NCBI RefSeq assembly: GCF_045679555.1
Contig: NC_092091.1
Span: forward strand, 89,472,548-89,536,547
Length of the DNA stretch: 64,000 nt
Origin: Salvelinus alpinus
Taxonomy: Eukaryota; Chordata; Actinopteri; Salmoniformes; Salmonidae
Direction: 5' to 3'
Shown here one piece after another: positions 1-12,544 of this stretch (position 1 is the first letter of the stretch; the number at the start of each line of letters is the position of its first letter). The notes beneath the pieces were generated by a model that had not been told where the DNA came from, did not search any database, and saw nothing but the letters and a program-made list of their open reading frames with translations. Made by a program: the position numbers and the translations under genes.

Positions 1-465
1 AGATATGCTGTCGTGTATATGTAGAATATATTACAGTAAAGATATGCTGTGGTATATATGTAGAATATATTACAATAAAGATATGCTGTGGTATATATTT
101 AGAATATATTACAGTAAAGATATGCTGTGGTATATATGTAGAATATATTACAGTAATGATATGTTGTGGTATATATGTAGAATATATTACAATAAAGATA
201 TGCTGTGGTATATATTTAGAATATATTACAGTAAAGATATGCTGTGGTATATATGTAGAATATATTACAGTAATGATATGTTGTGGTATATATGTAGAAT
301 ATATTACAATAAAGATATGCTGTGGTATATATGTAGAATATATTACAATAAAGATATGCTGTGGTATATATGTAGAATATATTACAATAAAGATATGCTG
401 TGGTATATATGTAGAATATATTACAATAAAGATATGCTGTGGTATATATGTAGGATATTTTTCAC
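1..465. repeat. 39-bp minisatellite, about 12 units
   Basis: AT-rich direct repeat with a 39-bp unit (core gatatgctgtggtatatatg, then an AT-rich half containing agaatatattac). About 12 units differ by single substitutions (cagtaa/caataa, tgctg/tgttg, atgtag/atttag), and a three-unit pattern repeats in the first 300 bp. The array continues off the left edge. Because 39 is divisible by three, long frames stay open on the + strand, but they are pure repeat translation. Confidence 0.95.
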
Positions 466-1003
466 ATTTTGTTACGTTACAGTCTGTACAGAAGTCACTG
501 TACAGTGTTGGTCTGTTAGAGGTTCATGAGAGGGGCTGAATATCAACACAACCATTCTCAGAGCCAGTTTCCCCAGACACATTCTCAGTTACCCGACTAG
601 TCCGGACTTGAACTCGATCGAACATCTCTGGAGAGATCTGAAAATAGCTGTGTAGCAACACTCCCTGTCCAACCTGTCAGAAGTTGAGAGGATCTGCAGA
701 GAAGAACGGGAGAAACTCCCTAAATACAGGTGTGCCAAGCTTGTATCGTCATACCCAAGAAGACTCGAGGCTGTAATCACTGCCAAAGGTGCTTCAACAA
801 AGTACTGAGTAAAGGGTCTGAATACTTATGCAAATGTGATATTTCCGGGTAGTTCTTTTTAAATAAATTTGCTAAAATTTCTAAAAAAACATTTTTGCTT
901 TGTCATTATGGGGTATTGTGATGTCATTATGGGTTATTGTTTGTAGATTGATGAGGGAAAAAACGATTTAAAAAAAAGGCTGCACCATATCAAAATGTGT
1001 TAA
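466..1003 (+). pseudogene. Decayed Tc1-like transposon, 3' part
   Basis: The + strand around 595-810 keeps the C-terminal part of a Tc1-family transposase: a DLNPIEHLW-like segment followed by a PKYRCAKL-like and SSYPRRLEA-like stretch, ending near AKGASTKY. The reading frame is broken by stops, for example the tgtag at about 650, so it cannot code. The A/T-rich tail, with its repeated cattatggg(t)tattg motif at 904-940, is typical of the 3' non-coding end of salmonid Tc1 elements. The 5' half, including the DNA-binding domain and the first catalytic residues, is missing. The exact right terminus is not clear. Confidence 0.8.
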
Positions 1004-1092
1004 ATGTCAAGGTGCTGTATCTCCATGAAGACCAACAGGTCCCTGTATAATTATTCCTGGCTTGGCAGTGGTCCAGTGGTGTCTGGACAGAG

Positions 1093-1200
<108 letters not shown>

Positions 1201-1227
1201 AGAGAAAAAGAGAGAGACACTGAAAAA

Positions 1228-1619
1228 AACATTTGCGAGCATGGAGGCCTACAAACCTGACTCCGTTACACCAGCTCTGTCAGGAGGAATTGGCCAAAAT
1301 TCACCCAACTTATTGTGGGAAAGTTGTGGAAGGCTACCCAAAACATTTGACCCAAGTTAAACAATTTAAAGGCAATGCTACCAAATACAAATTGAGTGTA
1401 TGTAAACTTCTGACCCACTGGGAATGTGATGAAACAAATAAAATCTGAAATAAATCATTCTCTCTACTATTATTCTGACATTTCACATTCTTAAAATAAA
1501 GTGGTGATTCTAACTGACCTAAGACAGGGAATATTTACAAGGAATAAATGTCAGGAATTGTGAAAAACTGAGTTTAAATGTATTTGGCGAAGGTGTATGT
1601 AAACTTCCGACTTCAACTG
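1228..1619 (+). pseudogene. Sleeping Beauty-type Tc1 transposon, 3' end
   Basis: From about 1240 the + strand encodes the last ~50 residues of a salmonid Tc1/Sleeping Beauty-type transposase (frame containing CQEELAKIHPTYCGKVVEGY and ending in a TKY segment). A ~190-bp 3' untranslated part follows. The element closes with a terminal repeat ending gtaaacttccgacttcaact then g, next to a TA at 1620-1621, which is the Tc1/mariner target dinucleotide. The left inverted repeat and most of the transposase are absent, so this is a truncated fossil. It is a different family from the fragment at 466-1003. Confidence 0.85.
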
Positions 1620-1621
1620 TA

Positions 1622-1856
1622 GTAACTAAAGAGCACACACAGACAACATGCACACGACGGGGATGTGTTCGCTCATCAGCGCTAGTTTCCTTACCATGAG
1701 CAGAAATTATACTTGATAACTGAAGATTAAAACTATCCTTAAAATATGTTTTGTAGTTTGTAGATTTACAAAAATATATTTTTTAGCTGTTTATCTCTGG
1801 GTTGACACGGAGTTGGCTTTGAATTATACAGATTTATTCCAGGGCTTCTACTTGCC
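1622..1856. other. AT-rich unique spacer
   Basis: Between the Tc1 end and the next minisatellite I see no gene, RNA or recognisable repeat. Confidence 0.6.
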
Positions 1857-4800
1857 GGTCCCAACAGAGCCAATAGCATCACAGCTCTCACCCTCCCATT
1901 CCCTCCCAACAGAGCCAATAGCATCACAGCTCTCACCCTCCCATTCCCTCCCAACAGAGCCAATAGCATCACAGCTCTCACCCTCCCATTCCCTCCCAAC
2001 AGAGCCAAGAGCATCACAGCTCTCACCTTCCCATTCCCTCCCAACAGAGCCAATAGAATCACAGCTCTCACCCTCCCATTCCCCCCCAACAGAGCCAAGA
2101 GCATCACAGCTCTCACCCTCCCATTCCCTCCCAACAGAGCCAATAGCATCACAGCTCTCACCCTCCCATTCCCTCCCAACAGAGCCAATAGCATCACAGC
2201 TCTCACCCTCCCATTCCCTCCCAACAGAGCCAATAGCATCACAGCTCTCACCCTCCCATTCCCTCCCAACAGAGCCAAGAGCATCACAGCTCTCACCCTC
2301 CCATTCCCTCCACTAGACCAGAGCATCACAGCTCTCACCCTCCCATTCCCTCCCAACAGAGCCAAGAGCATCACAGCTCTCACCCTCCCATTCCCTCCAC
2401 TAGACCAGAGCATCACAGCTCTCACCCTCCCATTCCCTCCCAACAGAGCCAAGAGCATCACAGCTCTCACCCTCCCATTCCCTCCACTAGACCAGAGCAT
2501 CACACCTCTCACCCTCCCATTCCCTCCTAAAGGAGCCAATAGCATCACAGCTCTCACCCTCCCAACAGAGCCAAGAGCATCACACCTCTCACCCTCCCAT
2601 TCCCTCCCAACAGAGCCAATAGCATCACAGCTCTCACCCTCCCATTCCCTCCCAACAGAGCCAATAGCATCACAGCTCTCACCCTCCCATTCCCTCCCAA
2701 CAGAGCCAATAGCATCACAGCTCTCACCCTCCCATTCCCTCCCAACAGAGCCAATAGCATCACAGCTCTCACCCTCCCATTCCCTCCCAACAGAGCCAAT
2801 AGCATCACAGCTCTCACCCTCCCATTCCCCCCCAACAGAGCCAATAGCATCACACCTCTCACCCTCCCATTCCCTCCTAAAGGAGCCAATAGCATCACAC
2901 CTCTCACCCTCCCATTCCCTCCCAACGGAGCCAATAGCATCACACCTCTCACCCTCCCATTCCCTCCCAACAGAGCCAATAGCATCACAGCTCTCACCCT
3001 CCCATTCCCTCCCAACAGAGCCAATAGCATCACACCTCTCACCCTCCCATTCCCTCCCAACAGAGCCAATAGCATCACACCTCTCACCCTCCCATTCCCT
3101 CCTAAAGGAGCCAATAGATTCACAGCTCTCACCCTCCCATTCCCTCCCAACAGAGCCAATAGAATCACAGCTCTCACCCTCCCATTCCCTCCCAACAGAG
3201 CCAATAGCATCACACCTCTCACCCTCCCATTCCCTCCCAACAGAGCCAATAGAATCACACCTCTCACCCTCCCATTCCCCCCCAACAGAGCCAATAGCAT
3301 CACACCTCTCACCCTCCCATTCCCTCCCAACAGAGCCAAGAGCATCACAGTTCTCACCCTCCCATTCCCTCCCAACAGAGCCAATAGCATCACACCTCTC
3401 ACCCTCCCATTCCCTCCCAACAGAGCCAATAGAATCACACCTCTCACCCTCCCATTCCCTCCTAAAGGAGCCAATAGCATCACACCTCTCACCCTCCCAT
3501 TCCCTCCTAAAGGAGCCAATAGCATCACACCTCTCACCCTCCCATTCCCTCCTAAAGGAGCCAAGAGCATCACACCTCTCACCCTCCCATTCCCTCCCAA
3601 CAGAGCCAATAGCATCACAGCTCTCACCCTCCCATTCCCTCCCAACAGAGCCAATAGGATCACACCTCTCACCCTCCCATTCCCTCCCAACAGAGCCAAG
3701 AGCATCGCAGCTCTCACCCTCCCATTCCCTCCTAAAGGAGCCAATAGCATCACAGCTCTCACCCTCCCATTCTCTCCTAAAGGAGCCAATAGCATCACAC
3801 CTCTCACCCTCCCATTCCCTCCCAACAGAGCCAATAGCATCACACCTCTCACCCTCCCATTCCCTCCCAACAGAGCCAATAGCATCACAGCTCTCACCCT
3901 CCCATTCCCTCCCAACAGAGCCAATAGCATCACACCTCTCACCCTCCCATTCCCTCCCAACAGAGCCAATAGCATCACAGCTCTCACCCTCCCATTCCCT
4001 CCCAACAGAACAATAGCATCACACCTCTCACCCTCCCATTCCCTCCCAACAGAGCCAAGAGCATCGCAGCTCTCACCCTCCCATTCCCTCCTAAAGGAGC
4101 CAATAGCATCACAGCTCTCACCCTCCCATTCTCTCCTAAAGGAGCCAGTAGCATCACACCTCTCACCCTCCCATTCCCTCCTAACAGAGCCAATAGCATC
4201 ACACCTCTCACCCTCCCATTCCCTCCCAACAGAGCCAATAGCATCACACCTCTCACCCTCCCATTCCCTCCCAACAGAGCCAATAGCATCACACCTCTCA
4301 CCCTCCCATTCCCTCCCAACAGAGCCAATAGCATCACACCTCTCACCCTCCCATTCCCTCCCAACAGAGCCAATAGCATCACACCTCTCACCCTCCCATT
4401 CCCTCCCAACAGAGCCAATAGCATCACACCTCTCACCCTCCCATTCCCTCCTAAAGGAGCCAAGAGCATCACACCTCTCACCCTCCCATTCCCTCCCAAC
4501 AGAGCCAATAGCATCACACCTCTCACCCTCCCATTCCCTCCCAACAGAGCCAATAGCATCACACCTCTCACCCTCCCATTCCCTCCCAACAGAGCCAATA
4601 GCATCACACCTCTCACCCTCCCATTCCCTCCTAAAGGAGCCAAGGGAATCACACCTCTCACCCTCCCATTCCCTCCCAACAGAGCCAAGAGCATCACACC
4701 TCTCACCCTCCCATTCCCTCCCAACAGAGCCAAGAGCATCACACCTCTCACCCTCCCATCCCCTCCCAACAGAGCCAATAGCATCACACCTCTCACCCTC

Positions 4801-6427
4801 CCATTCCCTCCCAACGGAGCCAATAGCATCACACCTCTCACCCTCCCATTCCCTCCCAACAGATCCAATAGCATCACACCTCTCACCCTCCCATTCCCTC
4901 CCAACAGAGCCAAGAGAATCACAGCTCTCACCCTCCCATTCCCTCCCAACAGAGCCAAGACCATCACAGCTCTCACCCTCCCATTCCCTCCCAACAGAGC
5001 CAAGACCATCACAGCTCTCACCCTCCCATTCCCTCCCAACAGAGCCAAGACCATCACAGCTCTCACCCTCCCATTCCCTCCTAAAGGAGCCAAGAGCATC
5101 GCACCTCTCACCCTCCCATTCCCTCCCAACAGAGCCAATAGCATCGCACCTCTCACCCTCCCATTCCCTCCTAAAGGAGCCAATAGCATCACAGCTCTCA
5201 CCCTCCCATTCCCTCCCAACAGAGCCAATAGCATCACAGCTCTCACCTTCCCATTCCCTCCCAACAGAGCCAATAGCATCACACCTCTCACCCTCCCATT
5301 CCCTCCCAACAGAGCCAATAGCATCACACCTCTCACCCTCTTATTCCCTCCCAACAGAGCCAATAGCATCACAGCTCTCACCCTCCCATTCCCTCCGCTA
5401 GACCAGAGCATCACAGCTCTCACCCTCCCATTCCCTCCGCTAGACCAGAGCATCACACCTCTCACCCTCCCATTCCCTCCGCTAGACCAGAGCATCACAC
5501 CTCTCACCCTCCCATTCCCTCCGCTAGACCAGAGCATCACACCTCTCACCCTCCCATTCCCTCCGCTAGACCAGAGCATCACACCTCTCACCCTCCCATT
5601 CCCTCCGCTAGACCAGAGCATCACACCTCTCACCCTCCCATTCCCTCCGCTAGACCAGAGCATCACACCTCTCACCCTCCCATTCCCTCCCAACAGAGCC
5701 AAGAGCATCGCAGCTCTCACCCTCCCATTCCCTCCACTAGACCAGAGCATCACACCTCTCACCCTCCCATTCCCTCCGCTAGACCAGAGCATCACACCTC
5801 TCACCCTCCCATTCCCTCCACTAGACCAGAGCATCACACCTCTCACCCTCCCATTCCCTCCACTAGACCAGAGCATCACAGCTCTCACCCTCCCATTCCC
5901 TCCACTAGACCAGAGCATCGCAGCTCTCACCCTCCCATTCCCTCCGCTAGACCAGAGCATCGCAGCTCTCACCCTCCCATTCCCTCCACTAGACCAGAGC
6001 ATCACAGCTCTCACCCTCCCATTCCCTCCACTAGACCAGAGCATCACAGCTCTCACCCTCCCATTCCCTCCACTAGACCAGAGCATCGCAGCTCTCACCC
6101 TCCCATTCCCTCCCAACAGAGCATCACAGCTCTCACCCTCCCATTCCCTCCTAAAGGAGCCAATAGCATCACAGCTCTCACCCTCCCATTCCCTCCACTA
6201 GACCAGAGCATCACAGCTCTCACCCTCCCATTCCCTCCTAAAGGAGCCAATAGCATCACAGCTCTCACCCTCCCATTCCCTCCTAAAGGAGCCAAGAGCA
6301 TCACACCTCTCACCCTCCCATTCCCTCCCAACGGAGCCAAGAGCATCACACCTCTCACCCTCCCATTTCCTCCACTAGACCAGAGCATGGCAGCTCTCAC
6401 CCTCCCATTCCCTCCGCTAGACCAGAG
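1857..6427. repeat. 45/42-bp minisatellite, about 100 units
   Basis: Pyrimidine-rich array on the + strand. The main unit is 45 bp (cccattccctcccaacagag then ccaatagcatcacagctctcaccct). A second 42-bp class replaces the middle with ctagaccagagcatcac. The 42-bp class is clustered at both ends (about 2310-2510 and 5395-6427), and the 45-bp class fills the centre. Frequent variants are taaaggag for caacagag, and cacctctc for cagctctc. Both unit lengths are multiples of three, so the minus strand is open for 4.7 kb apart from three indels (near 2556, 4005 and 6116), reading GGNGRVRAVMLLALL or GGNGRVRAVMLWSS. I treat this as a by-product of unit length. Confidence 0.97.
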
Positions 6428-6759
6428 CTGTTTCCCCATGAATAATGACAGTAAGAGGATTGTTCCATTGAAATGTGTGTCTTTTGATTCTCTCTGATAT
6501 TTAATGTATAAGTGATGCACTAATTCAAAAGGCACCTATTTTGTGGAACGACTCAAAATGTACTACAAAATTTTAACTTGTGTTAAAGTTAAACACTGAA
6601 TCCATTAGAATAGAGAATATTATTGAAACGTTGAACTATATCTATTATTGCAAATAAAATCTTTAAAAAAAAATTGCAATCACAATCTTGTCTGTCAGGA
6701 TCCGCTTGCATGTGACAACCCCATATTTCCACAGTGTCAACAAAATGTTCTCCTTTCAG
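6428..6759. other. Unique AT-rich sequence, probably intronic
   Basis: No repeat or RNA gene seen. It ends in a pyrimidine-rich stretch and ag (ttctcctttcag, 6748-6759), which reads as a 3' splice site for the exon-like block that follows. Confidence 0.5.
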
Positions 6760-6844
6760 AATTTCAGAAGTGTGTCTTAACTAAATTGGTGGAGACATTG
6801 GAGGAGGTGAAACGTGTTGGGAGAGCAGAGACCCATGACTCTTT

Positions 6845-9163
6845 GAGTTCCATGTCAAGAGGATGGAGACGGAGGAAGACTCTGAGTTCCATGTCAAGAG
6901 GAAGGAGACGGAGGAAGACTCTGAGTTCCATGTCAAGAGGATGGAGACGGAGGAAGACTCTTTGAGTTCCATGTCAAGAGGATGGAGACGGAGGAAGACT
7001 TTGAGTTCCATGTCAAGAGGATGGAGACGGAGGAAGACTTTGAGTTCCATGTCAAGAGGATGGAGACGGAGGAAGACTTTGAGTTCCATGTCAAGAAGAT
7101 GGAGTCGGAGGAAGACTCTGAGTTCCATGTCAAGAGGATGGAGACGGAGGAAGACTCTGAGTTCCATGTCAAGAGGATGGAGACGGAGGAAGACTCTGAG
7201 TTCCATGTCAAGAGGATGGAGACGGAGGAAGACTCTGAGTTCCATGTCAAGAGGATGGAGACGGAGGAAGACTCTGAGTTCCATGTCAAGAGGATGGAGA
7301 CGGAGGAAGACTCTGAGTTCCATGTCAAGAGGATGGAGACGGAGGAAGACTCTGAGTTCCATGTCAAGAGGATGGAGACGGAGGAAGACTCTGAGTTCCA
7401 TGTCAAGAGGATGGAGACGGAGGAAGACTCTGAGTTCCTTGTCAAGAGGATGGAGACGGAGGAAGACTCTGAGTTCCATGTCAAGAGGATGGAGACGGAG
7501 GAAGACTCTGAGTTCCATGTCAAGAGGATGGAGACGGAGGAAGACTCTGAGTTCCATGTCAAGAGGAAGGAGACGGAGGAAGACTCTGAGTTCCATGTCA
7601 AGAGGATGGAGACGGAGGAAGACTCTGAGTTCCATGTCAAGAGGATGGAGACGGAGGAAGACTCTGAGTTCCATGTCAAGAGGATGTAGACGGAGGAAGA
7701 CTTTGAGTTCCATGTCAAGAGGATGGAGACGGAGGAAGACTCTGAGTTCCATGTCAAGAGGATGGAGACGGAGGAAGACTTTGAGTTCCATGTCAAGACG
7801 ATGGAGACGGAGGAAGACTCTGAGTTCCATGTCAAGAGGATGGAGACGGAGGAAGACTTTGAGTTCCATGTCAAGAGGATGGAGTCGGAGGAAGACTCTG
7901 AGTTCCATGTCAAGAGGAAGGAGACGGAGGAAGACTTTGAGTTCCTTGTCAAGAGGATGGAGACGGAGGAAGACTCTGAGTTCCATGTCAAGAGGATGGA
8001 GACGGAGGAAGACTCTGAGTTCCATGTCAAGAGGATGGAGACGCAGGAAGACTCTGAGTTCCATGTCAAGAGGATGGAGACGGAGGAAGACTCTGAGTTC
8101 CATGTCAAGAGGATGGAGACGGAGGAAGACTCTGAGTTCCATGTCAAGAGGATGGAGACGGAGGAAGACTCTGAGTTCCATGTCAAGAGGATGGAGACGG
8201 AGGAAGACTTTGAGTTCCATGTCAAGAGGAAGTAGACGGAGGAAGACTCTGAGTTCCATGTCAAGAGGATGGAGACGGAGGAAGACTCTGAGTTCCATGT
8301 CAAGAGGATGGAGACGGAGGAAGACTTTGAGTTCCATGTCAAGAGGATGGAGACGGAGGAAGACTCTGAGTTCCATGTCAAGAGGATGGAGACGGAGGAA
8401 GACTCTGAGTTCCATGTCAAGAGGATGGAGACGGAGGAAGACTCTGAGTTCCATGTCAAGAGGATGGAGACGGAGGAAGACTCTTTGAGTTCCATGTCAA
8501 GAGGATGGAGACGGAGGAAGACTCTGAGTTCCATGTCAAGAGGATGGAGACGGAGGAAGACTCTGAGTTCCATGTCAAGAGGATGGAGATGGAGGAAGAC
8601 TCTGAGTTCCATGTCAAGAGGATGGAGACGGAGGAAGACTCTGAGTTCCATGTCAAGAGGATGGAGACGGAGGAAGACTCTGAGTTCCATGTCAAGAGGA
8701 TGGAGACGGAGGAAGACTTTGAGTTCCATGTCAAGAGGATGGAGACGGAGGAAGACGTTGAGTTCCATGTCAAGAGGATGGAGACGGAGGAAGACTCTGA
8801 GTTCCATGTCAAGAGGAAGGAGACGGAGGAAGACTTTGAGTTCCATGTCAAGAGGATGGAGACGGAGGAAGACTTTGAGTTCCATGTCAAGAGGATGGAG
8901 ACGGAGGAAGACTCTGAGTTCCATGTCAAGAGGATGGAGACGGAGGAAGACTCTGAGTTCCATGTCAAGAGGATGGAGACGGAGGAAGACTCTGAGTTCC
9001 ATGTCAAGAGGATGGAGACGGAGGAAGACTCTGAGTTCCATGTCAAGAGGATGGAGACAGAGGAAGACTCTGAGTTCCATGTCAAGAGGATGGAGACGGA
9101 GGAAGACTTTGAGTTCCATGTCAAGAGGATGGAGACGGAGGAAGACTTTGAGTTCCATGTCAA
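6845..9163 (+). repeat. 39-bp minisatellite (METEEDSEFHVKR unit), block 1
   Basis: Unit of 39 bp (gagttccatgtcaagaggat plus ggagacggaggaagactct). Frame a reads EFHVKRMETEEDS, frame b reads SSMSRGWRRRKTL, and frame c stops once per unit. Occasional 41-bp units (gactctttgag for gactctgag) switch frame a to b. There are about 59 units before the first LTR-like insertion. Unit variants (gactttgag, gacgttgag, aaggag, atggaggaa, gtcggag) form recognisable strings, and the last ~700 bp (8456-9163) recurs at 11602-12309 and 13883-14590. Confidence 0.97.
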
Positions 9164-9398
9164 TGTAACGGATGTGAAATGGCTAGCTAGTTAGCGGGTA
9201 CGCGCTACTAGCATTTCAATCAGTTACGTCACTTGCTCTGAGACTTAAGTAGGGTTTCCCCTTGCTCTGCAAGGGCTGCGGCTTTTGTGGAGCGATGGGT
9301 AACGACGCTTCGTGGGTGTCAGTTGTTGATGTGTGCAGAGGGTCCCTGGTTCGCGCCCGTGTCGGGGCGAGGGGACGGTTTAAAGATATACTGTTACA
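9164..9398 (+). mobile_element. Solo-LTR-like insertion, copy 1 (235 bp)
   Basis: Starts TGTAACGG and ends ACTGTTACA, giving TG...CA termini with a short inverted repeat. It interrupts a minisatellite unit at gttccatgTCAA and is flanked by TCAA on both sides (9160-9163 and 9399-9402), a 4-bp target duplication. This is the anatomy of a solo LTR left by recombination between the two LTRs of a retrotransposon. The sequence (gctagctagttagcggg, then ggttcgcgcccgtgtcgggg) matches a dispersed repeat I recognise from salmonids. It holds no gene. Confidence 0.8.
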
Positions 9399-9402
9399 TC
9401 AA

Positions 9403-10028
9403 GAGGATGGAGACGGAGGAAGACTCTGAGTTCCATGTCAAGAGGAAGGAGACGGAGGAAGACTCTGAGTTCCATGTCAAGAGGATGGAGACGGAGGAAG
9501 ACTCTGAGTTCCATGTCAAGAGGATGGAGACGGAGGAAGACTTTGAGTTCCATGTCAAGAGGATGGAGACGGAGGAAGACTCTGAGTTCCATGTCAAGAG
9601 GATGGAGACGGAGGAAGACTCTTTGAGTTCCATGTCAAGAGGATGGAGACGGAGGAAGACTCTGAGTTCCATGTCAAGAGGATGGAGACGGAGGAAGACT
9701 CTGAGTTCCATGTCAAGAGGATGGAGACGGAGGAAGACTCTGAGTTCCATGTCAAGAGGATGGAGACGGAGGAAGACTCTGAGTTCCATGTCAAGAGGAT
9801 GGAGACGGAGGAAGACTCTGAGTTCCATGTCAAGAGGATGGAGACAGAGGAAGACTCTGAGTTCCATGTCAAGAGGATGGAGACGGAGGAAGACTCTGAG
9901 TTCCATGTCAAGAGGATGGAGACGGAGGAAGACTCTGAGTTCCATGTCAAGAGGATGGAGACGGAGGAAGACTCTGAGTTCCATGTCAAGAGGATGGAGA
10001 CGGAGGAAGACTTTGAGTTCCATGTCAA
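9403..10028 (+). repeat. 39-bp minisatellite, block 2
   Basis: About 16 units between LTR copies 1 and 2 (repeat period 865 bp including the LTR). It contains one 41-bp frame-switching unit near 9620. Confidence 0.95.
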
Positions 10029-10263
10029 TGTAACGGATGTGAAATGGCTAGCTAGTTAGCGGGTACGCGCTACTAGCATTTCAATCAGTTACGTCACTTG
10101 CTCTGAGACTTAAGTAGGGTTTCCCCTTGCTCTGCAAGGGCTGCGGCTTTTGTGGAGCGATGGGTAACGACGCTTCGTGGGTGTCAGTTGTTGATGTGTG
10201 CAGAGGGTCCCTGGTTCGCGCCCGTGTCGGGGCGAGGGGACGGTTTAAAGATATACTGTTACA
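10029..10263 (+). mobile_element. Solo-LTR-like insertion, copy 2
   Basis: Same 235-bp element with the same TCAA flanks and the same insertion point inside the 39-bp unit as copy 1, so it was multiplied with the array rather than inserted independently. Confidence 0.8.
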
Positions 10264-12309
10264 TCAAGAGGATGGAGACGGAGGAAGACTCTGAGTTCCA
10301 TGTCGAGAGGATGGAGACGGAGGAAGACTCTGAGTTCCATGTCAAGAGGAAGGAGACGGAGGAAGACTCTGAGTTCCATGTCAAGAGGATGGAGACAGAG
10401 GAAGACTCTGAGTTCCATGTCAAGAGGATGGAGACGGAGGAAGACTGAGTTCCATGTCAAGAGGATGGAGACGGAGGAAGACTCTGAGTTCCATGCCAAG
10501 AGGATGGAGACGGAGGAAGACTCTGAGTTCCATGTCAAGAGGATGGAGACGGAGGAAGACTCTGAGTTCCATGTCAAGAGGATGGAGACGGAGGAAGACT
10601 CTGAGTTCCATGTCAAGAGGATGGAGACGGAGGAAGACTCTTTGAGTTCCATGTCAAGAGGATGGAGACGGAGGAAGACTCTTTGAGTTCCATGTCAAGA
10701 GGAAGGAGACGGAGGAAGACTCTGAGTTCCATGTCAAGAGGATGGAGACGGAGGAAGACTCTTTGAGTTCCATGTCAAGAGGATGGAGACGGAGGAAGAC
10801 TCTTTGAGTTCCATGTCAAGAGGATGGAGACGGAGGAAGACTCTGAGTTCCATGTCAAGAGGATGGAGATGGAGGAAGACTCTGAGTTCCATGTCAAGAG
10901 GATGGAGACGGAGGAAGACTCTGAGTTCCATGTCAAGAGGATGGAGACGGAGGAAGACTCTTTGAGTTCCATGTCAAGAGGATGGAGACGGAGGAAGACG
11001 TTGAGTTCCATGTCAAGAGGATGGAGATGGAGGAAGACTCTGAGTTCCATGTCAAGAGGATGGAGACGGAGGAAGACTCTGAGTTCCATGTCAAGAGGAT
11101 GGAGATGGAGGAAGACTCTGAGTTCCATGTCAAGAGGATGGAGACGGAGGAAGACTCTGAGTTCCATGTCAAGAGGATGGAGACGGAGGAAGACTCTGAG
11201 TTCCATGTCAAGAGGATGGAGACGGAGGAAGACTCTTTGAGTTCCATGTCAAGAGGATGGAGACGGAGGAAGACTCTGAGTTCCATGTCAAGAGGATGGA
11301 GACGGAGGAAGACTCTGAGTTCCATGTCAAGAGGATGGAGACGGAGGAAGACTCTTTGAGTTCCATGTCAAGAGGATGGAGACGGAGGAAGACTCTGAGT
11401 TCCATGTCAAGAGGATGGAGACGGAGGAAGACTCTGAGTTCCATGTCAAGAGGATGGAGACGGAGGAAGACTTTGAGTTCCATGTCAAGAGGATGGAGAC
11501 GGAGGAAGACTCTGAGTTCCATGTCAAGAGGATGGAGACGGAGGAAGACTCTGAGTTCCATGTCAAGAGGATGGAGACGGAGGAAGACTCTGAGTTCCAT
11601 GTCAAGAGGATGGAGACGGAGGAAGACTCTTTGAGTTCCATGTCAAGAGGATGGAGACGGAGGAAGACTCTGAGTTCCATGTCAAGAGGATGGAGACGGA
11701 GGAAGACTCTGAGTTCCATGTCAAGAGGATGGAGATGGAGGAAGACTCTGAGTTCCATGTCAAGAGGATGGAGACGGAGGAAGACTCTGAGTTCCATGTC
11801 AAGAGGATGGAGACGGAGGAAGACTCTGAGTTCCATGTCAAGAGGATGGAGACGGAGGAAGACTTTGAGTTCCATGTCAAGAGGATGGAGACGGAGGAAG
11901 ACGTTGAGTTCCATGTCAAGAGGATGGAGACGGAGGAAGACTCTGAGTTCCATGTCAAGAGGAAGGAGACGGAGGAAGACTTTGAGTTCCATGTCAAGAG
12001 GATGGAGACGGAGGAAGACTTTGAGTTCCATGTCAAGAGGATGGAGACGGAGGAAGACTCTGAGTTCCATGTCAAGAGGATGGAGACGGAGGAAGACTCT
12101 GAGTTCCATGTCAAGAGGATGGAGACGGAGGAAGACTCTGAGTTCCATGTCAAGAGGATGGAGACGGAGGAAGACTCTGAGTTCCATGTCAAGAGGATGG
12201 AGACAGAGGAAGACTCTGAGTTCCATGTCAAGAGGATGGAGACGGAGGAAGACTTTGAGTTCCATGTCAAGAGGATGGAGACGGAGGAAGACTTTGAGTT
12301 CCATGTCAA
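10264..12309 (+). repeat. 39-bp minisatellite, block 3 (2281-bp higher-order unit A)
   Basis: With LTR copy 2 this forms a 2281-bp higher-order unit (10029-12309) that is followed directly by a near-identical one. Diagnostic internal marks are a shortened unit (gaagactgag at 10440-10450), a gcc variant (ccatgccaag at 10492) and a cluster of eight 41-bp units. All recur exactly 2281 bp downstream. Confidence 0.95.
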
Positions 12310-12544
12310 TGTAACGGATGTGAAATGGCTAGCTAGTTAGCGGGTACGCGCTACTAGCATTTCAATCAGTTACGTCACTTGCTCTGAGACTTAAGTAGGG
12401 TTTCCCCTTGCTCTGCAAGGGCTGCGGCTTTTGTGGAGCGATGGGTAACGACGCTTCGTGGGTGTCAGTTGTTGATGTGTGCAGAGGGTCCCTGGTTCGC
12501 GCCCGTGTCGGGGCGAGGGGACGGTTTAAAGATATACTGTTACA
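12310..12544 (+). mobile_element. Solo-LTR-like insertion, copy 3
   Basis: 235 bp, same TCAA flanks, exactly 2281 bp from copy 2. Confidence 0.8.

Noticed and set aside
1857-6427. CRISPR-like array
   Set aside because: Repeats are contiguous without unique spacers in a eukaryotic context; it is a minisatellite.
9280-9375. tRNA-like gene or SINE head in the 235-bp element (ggttcgcgccc)
   Set aside because: TG...CA ends, a 4-bp duplication and no complete cloverleaf fit a solo LTR better than a tRNA or SINE.
9287-9400. Frames starting MERWVTTLRGCQLL inside each solo LTR and running into the minisatellite
   Set aside because: The start is a GTG, the frame crosses an LTR/minisatellite junction, and the same frame appears six times only because the LTR was copied.
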